From assembly GCF_937616625.2 (NCBI RefSeq), contig NC_065577.1, positions 40,515,001 through 40,579,000 of the forward strand: a DNA stretch of 64,000 nucleotides, read 5' to 3'. Source of the DNA: Mercurialis annua (taxonomy: Eukaryota > Streptophyta > Magnoliopsida > Malpighiales > Euphorbiaceae). Shown here one piece after another: positions 48,011-64,000 of this stretch. Numbering within the stretch: position 1 is the first letter of the stretch; each line of letters begins with the position of its first letter. The position numbers and the translations under genes were made by a program. Under the pieces are notes generated by a model, which worked only from the letters and a program-made list of their open reading frames with translations, was not told the origin of the DNA and searched no databases.

Positions 48011-48960
48011 TTACCCGCCCCGTCACCCTTCAAACTCAAAATCAAAATGTTGCGTTTTAATTCAACCTAATTTCAGCCACAACCACTTCCTCTGCCGTCA
48101 CCGCCACACACTGATAAACTAGCCCTAACTTTCAAAATGGCCACACTTTCCCCCTTCCATCTCCACCACCAATCACCACCTTGCTAAAACCGTCATCCAA
48201 TGCCGCCGCATAAAAGAAAAAATCTGCAAAATAAATATTTTCTATTACAATAGATTTTGAGATTTGAAATTAGGGTTCATGTGATAGTTGATTTTGATTT
48301 GCTTTGCAAGCCAGATCCATTTTAAGAGTCTTTTGGTATGATAATGGCGGCTAATTATCAAGGTGTTGGGGTTTATGTTGTTTATGGGTTATTTATTTTG
48401 TTATAATGAGTAGTGAATGTTTCTTTTGAAGAAAGCTCACATTTTTTATCAATTAAAAGTTTGAAGAAGTTAAATGATGTCAATTTTTTATACCTCTGGT
48501 ATATTCATGGTGGTGATGGTTTTCTTTGAAGATGGTGATGACGTGTAATGGTAGAGATGAAATGAAAAAAGGTATAAAAAGATCCTTTAATTTTTTAAGA
48601 ATTCATTAATCAAAACACATCGTTTTGATTTAGGGGGTAAATGGATGACCGGGCGGATGATGTGGCCAAAAATTTGAAGCGACGTGGATGAGAGAGACAA
48701 GTCCGGCGTCCACGTAGGAAAAAATAGGCCGGAAAGGGTCCGGTGACCTCCCTCTGATACAAAATTGAAAGTTTGACAGTGACCTTTTTGTTAGATTGGA
48801 TAAGTAGAGTGACCCACAAAATCAATTACCCGCAATTCTTGACTGGATCAGTGACCGTTTTTTTGTGCTATGTGCTTTGAGCCAAAAGAAAATGGGACCG
48901 CGCACACACCTGTTTGATGAAATTCTTCAATGAGCTCTTGCTCCTCTTGTTTTTCTATAA

Positions 48961-49052
48961 TAATTGGCGAGGGGAGCGCTCGCAGGAGGAAAAGAACCCA
49001 CGACTTTAACAAAATGTTACGAGTCCTTGTTTTCGCTTACAACAGATAGAGC
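48961..49052 (-). mobile_element. SINE-like fragment, opposite orientation to 16984-17095
   Basis: On the minus strand 'gtcgtgggttcttttcctcc' followed by 'gcgagcgctcccctcgcc' parallels the B-box and downstream segment of the element at 16984. The A-box side is weak. The assignment is tentative. Confidence 0.4.
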
Positions 49053-49094
49053 AGGATCGTGTTTCGGCTAATCTTCTTAAACTTGGTCAATAGA

Positions 49095-49096
49095 AT

Positions 49097-49132
<36 letters not shown>
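49095..49132. repeat. (AT)n microsatellite
   Basis: About 38 bases of alternating AT with one slip. It lies about 250 bases upstream of the first subtilase start codon. Confidence 0.9.
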
Positions 49133-49386
49133 CCCTATGTGACACCCCACAGAGTCTTTGCTGAAGTATAAGACAAATACTTGGTCATTAGAAAATTGTA
49201 TCAATACATAATAAGTTAATTAAGAATCAATACAAATATTTGTTTTTATTAATTACTTTTTGGAAGGATTTTGATTGCTTGGCGAGCATAACAATACATG
49301 TCTGAAAATCCAAAGCTTAATTTACTATTTTGTTTCTTTAAAATGTATTTCCATAAACATGTAATAATCTTACAAGAGTTGCTGAA

Positions 49387-53304
<3,918 letters not shown>

Positions 53305-54440
53305 GCATTAAGTTATATGTTAAAATTTAATTTACAGCTATAAGATTGTGGTATTAAATTGCATAGAACAACATCTTATACTTTATTTTTTTAAGAAAAA
53401 CTACTGAAATGATCACCTGGCCAAGATTAGTTATATCATTCATTCTTTTTGCCTCAGAACAGTAAGAAACTATGTGCTTGTAAATGCCTGTAGTCCATCA
53501 TTTGATCATAATGAGTTTGAACAGTTAATATATCATTCTATCCAAACCTTTCAAATATTGTAAATCTATTTCTATCTGACAAATTCGCTAGAAATCTATC
53601 CAATTTTCCGAAATTGATTTAATTCTGTCTATGTGCCAATTGAATGTGTAATTTTTTTAAAAATAAAAAGAAGAAGAGTTATCGATTGGGATGTCACATG
53701 GTTCGGATAAATCAGTTTAAAAAAATTTTACATCGATTTTTGAAAATTGGATCTATTTTTAACGAATTGATCAAACTGTGACAGATTTATAACTTTTGGA
53801 AGTTTTGGATAAATTTTTTAAAACAACAAAATTTTCTTAGCTTTTTAACACCATTAAACCGAATAAAAATAAGGCACAATTCAATATCTTATATTATTTT
53901 TATGTCAGGAAGTCTTTAACATATATCAATCACAGGATTGTCTCAAATGTTGGATCACCATGAATAGCCATGCATTTCTATCAAAATTAAAGATATAGAA
54001 AAGCAATACACATTTGAATACTATTATACTTTTTTCAATTGGATTCCTCCATTTTCATTTGTCAATATTACATTGAATTCTTACACTTTTAATTTTATAG
54101 ACACCATTAGGTTGTTCTGTCACGGAAAATGAAATTTGTGCACTCCACATGCAGTTAGTACAACTGCGATAAATATCGTTCGTTTTTTTTAATTGAATTG
54201 AGTTCCTACACTTTTATTTTTGTTGAAAGTAAGTCACTCAATCGGTTTTTTCGGCATGACTTCACTCTATTAACATTTGTGTAGAGAAAGGACCTAATGT
54301 CTATAAAATTTAAAATATAAAGACTTAATATATACAAATTATTTTGGAGGTATCCAATTTAAAAAGTTAAGGGAAGTGCAGAAAGCCAAATATATATTTT
54401 TGCAAAATATTTTTCTTTCTATTACTTATGATAAGAAATG
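53305..54440. other. Intergenic region between subtilases, left part
   Basis: The first 200 bases match the 3' flank of the second subtilase (59967-60155), for example 'agctataagattg' and 'ttaagaaaaactactgaaat'. The rest is AT-rich; a segment at 53934-54000 recurs at 62885-62945. Confidence 0.6.
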
Positions 54441-55144
54441 TAAAGCTATATGGCCTGCAAAATATATTAATTGGCATTGTTAATTGCTTACTCATAGACT
54501 ACCTGATTTCCTTGTGTCACTACAAAAACAAGAAGCAAACATTAACAATTGCAAAGTTTAATCCTAGTTTTTGTCACCATGAGTACCATATTCTCTGTAA
54601 CATTCCATCCGGCTGGTTTACGGTTACTTTTACAGAACGATTATCAATATTTTCAATTATGATACTTTTTTAAACATAAATATCAATTTTACAACAACGA
54701 AAGGTTATATAGAATTTTAGGCAAATTTGTATCCGTGTGGATGACGGAATATAGTGCTGTCACTCAGTTGATAATTATATAAAAAAAAATGAATCATATA
54801 CTTGTTTTACAGGCAAAAATTGACATAAAATGATCGGATAACCTCTTGTTGTCAAAATGATAGTTAGTTACCAAAATATAACAAATGATAATTGTTCTAT
54901 GAAAGACTTATAACCGCAAAAATATTTAACTCTAAAAGAGGTTATGGACGAAAAAATGTCGGTTTTGCACAAAAAAATAAACGGAAATTTTTACTTTAAA
55001 AATCAGCCAAATAAAAAGATGGAACCGAACCGAACCAAATTTATCAATTTTGTTCGGATTGCTCACTCTTGTCACAATGTCATTGTATTTTATTAATTGA
55101 CGAGGTTAACAATAAATTTGTCTAATGAACTACGTAATAAGTTA
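54441..55144. repeat. Subtilase upstream block, copy in front of subtilase 2 (partner about 63230-64000)
   Basis: It aligns collinearly with the right end of the window. Shared stretches: 'tatatggcctgcaaa', 'tcactacaaaaacaagaa', 'atcctagtttttgtcacca', 'tcggataacctc', 'gacgaggttaacaataaat' and 'gtctaatgaact'. Confidence 0.88.
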
Positions 55145-55177
55145 TTAAATTAATAAGTTAGTTGACTTTCTTGCATC

Positions 55178-55184
55178 TATAAAA
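55178..55184 (+). promoter_or_regulatory. Likely TATA box of subtilase 2
   Basis: TATAAAA lies 61 bases before the ATG, within CATCTATAAAACCTC. Spacing suits a short 5' untranslated region. No equivalent was picked for copy 1. Confidence 0.6.
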
Positions 55185-55244
55185 CCTCAGTCCACTCTAT
55201 AGTTTCTTCTACAAGAAAGTGTTATATTACAAGAACTATCAAAA

Positions 55245-59966
<4,722 letters not shown>

Positions 59967-60160
59967 TCAGGAATTCTCTCTTATATGTTAAAATAAAATT
60001 TACAGCTATAAGATTGCGGTTTTAAATTCCATAGAACCACAACATCATGTACTATTATTTTTTAAGAAAAACTATTGAAATGATCATCTTTGCAAGTTTA
60101 GCTATATCATTCTTTTTTCCTAAGAACAGTAAGAAACTATATGCTTGTGAATATATCAAA

Positions 60161-61468
60161 TTAGGTCGATGCCCGCGCGTTGCGCGGATGAAATTAAATA
60201 AATTTAATATTCTTTAATGTATGTTTTTTTATATAACTTAACTTGATTGTTAATAATATAAATATTATTTTTTGGTAATATTCGATTTGTAGATAAAGTA
60301 TCATAAGAAAAGTTCAGATTTTAAATATAATAATTTAACGGATTTTAAAAAACTGAATATTCAAGATAATATAAATTTAATTGAATTAAATATGTTGAAC
60401 ATAATATGAAATATCCTTAGGCAATAGATAAAAAATATTATTTATAATCGTAAACATAAACTTTACAAATAATCAACTAATGACAGTTTTGATGATGAAT
60501 AGAGATTCAAAAAACTAACCCTCTTATGATTAATTAAGCACATCAATGATGAAGAATATCAAAATAAAATTACGTAATAGAATTTTATACGAATGTCTCA
60601 AATATTGATATATGAATTCATAGAGCTAAAAAAATGAAACTTAGTAATATAATTATAAATTTTTAAAAAACTTTATATGTTTAAACTTTTATTAGTTAAA
60701 TCTAAAAATTAACTTCTAAAATATATTACATTTATAATCTGTGAACATGAATAATATAACACAAATTTCAACAATAAATAAAAACTCTTTAAATCTCATA
60801 ACTAATTTCTTTTAAAATTTTAATTTTACTAAATTTAATTTCAAACACTTTATATATTTTATGACTTATAAATAATAATAACTTACATTTTTATAACATA
60901 TTAGTAAAATATAATAAAATTGATTGCTTAACTTGTCTTGAAGAGGGGGGATAGAGCTCTCTCCTTGCAAAAACCGTTCATAACACTACCGTAGACCAAC
61001 ACACTTGTTTTTTTCCTTGCCTTCATCATTACCCCATATTCAATAACTTCATTAATTTGAATACATATATATCTTAAATTATCATGAAATTCAAAAGAAA
61101 AATTATACTTCAATGAGGCATTTCAACAAACAGTTGGTGATCAATCATACAAATAAATTGTGAAAAAGAGAGAATTAGAGAGACCTTATAAATTGCGGGG
61201 GTCGGTTGATCAGAGAAAGATAATTGCAATATAAAGTGAAGATTAATTTGCTGTAGAAGCTTCAACGGCGCATAACATCTAGGAATGAGGTTTTACGTTA
61301 TGAGTGTGCTGAAGAGTTTTTTTGTTCCGAGAAACGTTTTGAAAATTGAAAATTTAAGAGAGTTAAAAGGGTTAATAAATCTGAATAATCCACGTGTCTG
61401 GATTAAAGAGCGCCACTTGTTAACGATATGTTAAAAGCTAATTGAGTAGATATAGATATAGATATAGA
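60161..61468 (-). mobile_element. Probable non-autonomous Helitron, minus strand
   Basis: On the minus strand the segment starts TCTATATCTATATCTACTCA and ends with a GC-rich hairpin (CCGCGCAACGCGCGG) followed 8 bases later by CTAA, matching the Helitron 5'-TC and 3'-hairpin-CTRR rule. It sits between A and T, as Helitrons do, with no target duplication. The tandem TATATC hexamers leave the exact 5' base uncertain by 6-12 bases. No Rep/helicase frame is present. Confidence 0.65.
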
Positions 61469-61822
61469 TATAAAGTAATTTTATATATTCATAACTACCG
61501 TCAAATTGAAATAATATCTTTCAAAAAAATAATCTTGACAGTTTGAACCGTCAAATTTGCGAGTCCTAACAATTATATCTAAGAAGAAATTAAATAGATG
61601 AAAAATCTGTGTTTTTTTGAGTAAAATGGTGGAATATAGAAATCAGGAAACGCGCCTCAGTATATCAACTAGGTTGACACCCGTACTGAAAAATTTGTTA
61701 ATATCTCATGTTATTTTAGAGACATTTGCAAAGTTATCTAAAAAATAAAATATTTGAAAATTTAACCCAAAAAGTGAATGTTTTTAGTTGTACCTCAAAA
61801 TTTTAAATCTTTATTACTCCGC

Positions 61823-62110
61823 AGTTTCAAACAGTTTCAAAAAAACACAATTTGAAACTGTTTTATAAACCGTTCCGAATATAGTTTTTAATGGAGTTTC
61901 AAACGGTTTCCAAAAAAAAAATACAATTTTAAGCTATTTTATAAATCGTTTTAAAGACAATTTTTAGTGGGGTTTCAAACGATTTCTAAAAAAATAATTT
62001 TAAACCGTTCTAAAAAAACTATTTCTAATACAGTTTCTAATGGGACTTCAAACAGTTTCTTAAAAAAAAAAAAACCATTTCTAATGGGACTTCAAACAGT
62101 TGCTTAAAAA
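61823..62110. repeat. Degenerate tandem repeat of about 85-90 bp
   Basis: Units share 'gtttcaaacagtttc' / 'tttcaaacggtttcc' / 'cttcaaacagtttcttaaaa' and 'ttttataaaccgttc' / 'ttttataaatcgttt' boxes separated by A-runs. At least four units are recognisable. No coding frame. Confidence 0.6.
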
Positions 62111-62317
62111 AATGGAGTATTTTTATAAATTTTTAAAGTAAAAGAAAGAAATTTTCAAATGAAGAGTATTTTTAGCAAATATTTTCAAAAACATAGTATT
62201 TTTGACAAATTCTCTTATTTTTATTATCAGTTGGTTCATATTTGAAGAAAGTGTCTATAAAATTCTAATATAATAATAAAATTACTTAAATATTAACGTA
62301 TGATTAACTAAAAGATT

Positions 62318-62679
62318 GGCAGAAGGTACAAATAAGCTCTCGAGTTTTTCTCAAAAGTGCAGATCAGCTCTTTTAAAATGGAACAATTAAACCCTTATTA
62401 TTTTAAAATCGAACAAATAAACTCTTTTAGTTTACTTTTGGGACATTTATCCCCACAAATTTTTGGTAAATATTTTAAATATTAAAATTCTTTTTTGAAC
62501 TTTTTTCCTATATGATTATGAGAGACATGTTAGCCATTAACGAGTGTTTCTAATGATGTTGGATGAAAGGGGTTATTTGTTCTATTTGGAAACAAAGAGG
62601 GCTTAACTATACCCTAAAAAAGTAAAAGGGCTGATTTGTACTTTGTGAAAACTACGAGGATTTTTTTGTACCTTTTGCC
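62318..62679. mobile_element. Mutator-like MITE (362 bp) with perfect 9-bp target-site duplication
   Basis: The left end GGCAGAAGGTACAAATAAGC pairs with the right-end complement GGCAAAAGGTACAAAAAAAT; internal 'aaaagtgcagatcagctctt' also pairs. The exact repeat TAAAAGATT flanks it at 62309-62317 and 62680-62688. Confidence 0.87.
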
Positions 62680-62884
62680 TAAAAGATTAAATAGATCATT
62701 TCAAAAAAAATTATGATTTTATTTACTGTATGAATATAATTGTAAAGACTCGTGAAATTGACGAGATACTATTGGAATTATTTTAGGAATATTTCTCTCT
62801 ATTTACTGATACAGTTATAAATAGATAAAATTATTTTTTTATATCAAATTGAAGCTAATTAAGAGATTGACACTAAAATCTTTT

Positions 62885-64000
62885 ACAGGACTCTCAAATG
62901 TTGGATCACCATGAATAGCCATGCATTTCTGACAAAATTAAAATAAGTTACTTGCTTTCTATTGCATATGATATACTTGCTTTCTATTGCACATGAACAC
63001 CATTCCAGTTTTAAGATGTTTGAGATCAATGAATACCAAATAATTATTTTAAATAAGTTTGAATAAAAAAAATTAAAAATTAAGCCAACGATACTCGTTT
63101 TTTCAAAAAAATTAAAAGGTCAAATGACATATCATTTTTTCGAAAAAGTAGTCAAAAACGTATAATTCGGCCGAATAAAATTCAGCTCCACCCGAATAAT
63201 TTTTTTTTGATTCCGCTGCTGATAATATAATAGGTAAAACTATATATGGCCTGCAAATATTTTGACTGGCATTGCTTTACCTGACTTCATTGTGTCACAC
63301 TGTCACTACAAAAACAAGAACATATAAACAATTGTAGAGTTTCATCCTAGTTTTTGTCACCAATATTAGTACCATATTTTCTGATACATTCCAATTTCCA
63401 CACACCTGGCTAGCTGTTCTTGCATATCATCAAAACCAAAGGTTAAATATTTTATGATTATTTTTACAGAACGGTTAAGGATGTTTTAATTTTTGTTACA
63501 TAATGATAATTTTATTTTCAATTTTACAACAATAGGATGTTACATATTATTAGGTCAATTTTTATTTACGTGAATGGCTAAAAAAGTACTTGTCTTATAA
63601 ATATGCAAAAATTTCCCTAAGATTATCGGATAACCTCATCATGGTGTCAAAATAATAGTTGGATTACCAAGATATAACAAATGAATTTTTTTTTTATGAA
63701 TTAACTGTTATGTAAAAACTTATAGTACTCCAGCAGCCGCAAAAATATTTAACTCTTAAAAGTAATCCATAAAGAGAAAGAGCTAGGGTGGTTGATTTTC
63801 GGAGTCTGTATTCGGTTGGTTCGGAAAATAATCGGTTACGCACAAAAAATAAACTGAATGTTTTTACTCTAAACATCAACCAAATCAAAAAACCGAATCG
63901 GATTTTGTTCGAATTATTCACACTCTTGTCACAATGGTATTATATTTATTAATTGACGAGGTTAACAATAAATATGTCTAATGAACTATGTAATAAGTTA
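62885..64000. repeat. Second copy of the subtilase upstream block, running off the window
   Basis: The segment 62885-62945 matches 53934-53995 ('caaatgttggatcaccatga', 'atagccatgcatttct'), and 63230-64000 matches 54441-55144 to its last base. In the first copy the subtilase 2 start codon lies 101 bases further on. This predicts another subtilase gene just beyond the right edge. Confidence 0.85.

Larger units (their letters stand above)
42321..48831. mobile_element. Foldback MITE (about 980 bp without its insert) interrupted by a copia element
   Basis: The left arm (42321-42480) reads GGGGTAATTGATTATGGGGG, 'catcaaactttaatttttgt', 'atcacagggaggtcatcagc', 'cctacgtgggtgtcggacc'. The right arm (about 48670-48831) is its reverse complement with scattered mismatches. 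The flanks GTAATTATT (42312-42320) and GCAATTCTT (48832-48840) could be a 9-base duplication with two mismatches. The copia element 42486-48010 sits inside, near the left arm, so the MITE is older. Confidence 0.75.

Overview
This window is nuclear DNA from a flowering plant, almost certainly a eudicot. It has AT-rich intergenic DNA, genes with short exons and GT-AG introns, and plant-specific families: a BEL1-like homeodomain protein, a trihelix factor, an F-box/DUF295 protein, a RabA GTPase and cucumisin-like subtilases. It also carries many plant transposons. The species cannot be named from the sequence alone. Coordinates below come from reading exons by eye: coding phase, splice consensus and family alignment from memory.

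Layout. 1-2884: probable long Ty3/gypsy LTR (solo or 3' end). 4519-8588 (+): seven-exon mitochondrial carrier. 9411-10436 (-): dead partial copy of a BEL1-like gene. 11482-14024 (+): two-exon trihelix factor with an internally repeated acidic tail. 15141-18880 (-): intact four-exon BEL1-like homeodomain gene. 18881-26757: gene-poor DNA with MITEs, foldbacks and tandem repeats. 26763-33664: a young, complete but non-autonomous Ty3/gypsy (Tat/Retand-like) element with an 826-residue Gag-protease and a spliced antisense gene. 34194-35474 (+): F-box/DUF295 gene. 38130-39123 (-): RabA GTPase. 40382-41464 (+): 5'-truncated AAA-ATPase (BCS1/AATP-like). 42321-48831: a foldback MITE split by a Ty1/copia element (42486-48010). 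49387-53304 and 55245-59966 (+): two tandem intact subtilases with identical ten-exon structure. 60161-61468: probable non-autonomous Helitron. The last 1.1 kb repeats the upstream region of the second subtilase, so a third subtilase copy probably begins about 100 bases beyond the window.

The genes are not a functional cluster. What ties the window together is duplication (tandem subtilases; a shuffled duplication of BEL1-like and carrier-intron sequence) and dense small-transposon activity. Five foldback elements have exact 9-base target-site duplications, as Mutator-like MITEs do, and others are hAT-like, Stowaway-like, SINE-like and Helitron-like. No CRISPR array, operon or bacterial-type system is present.
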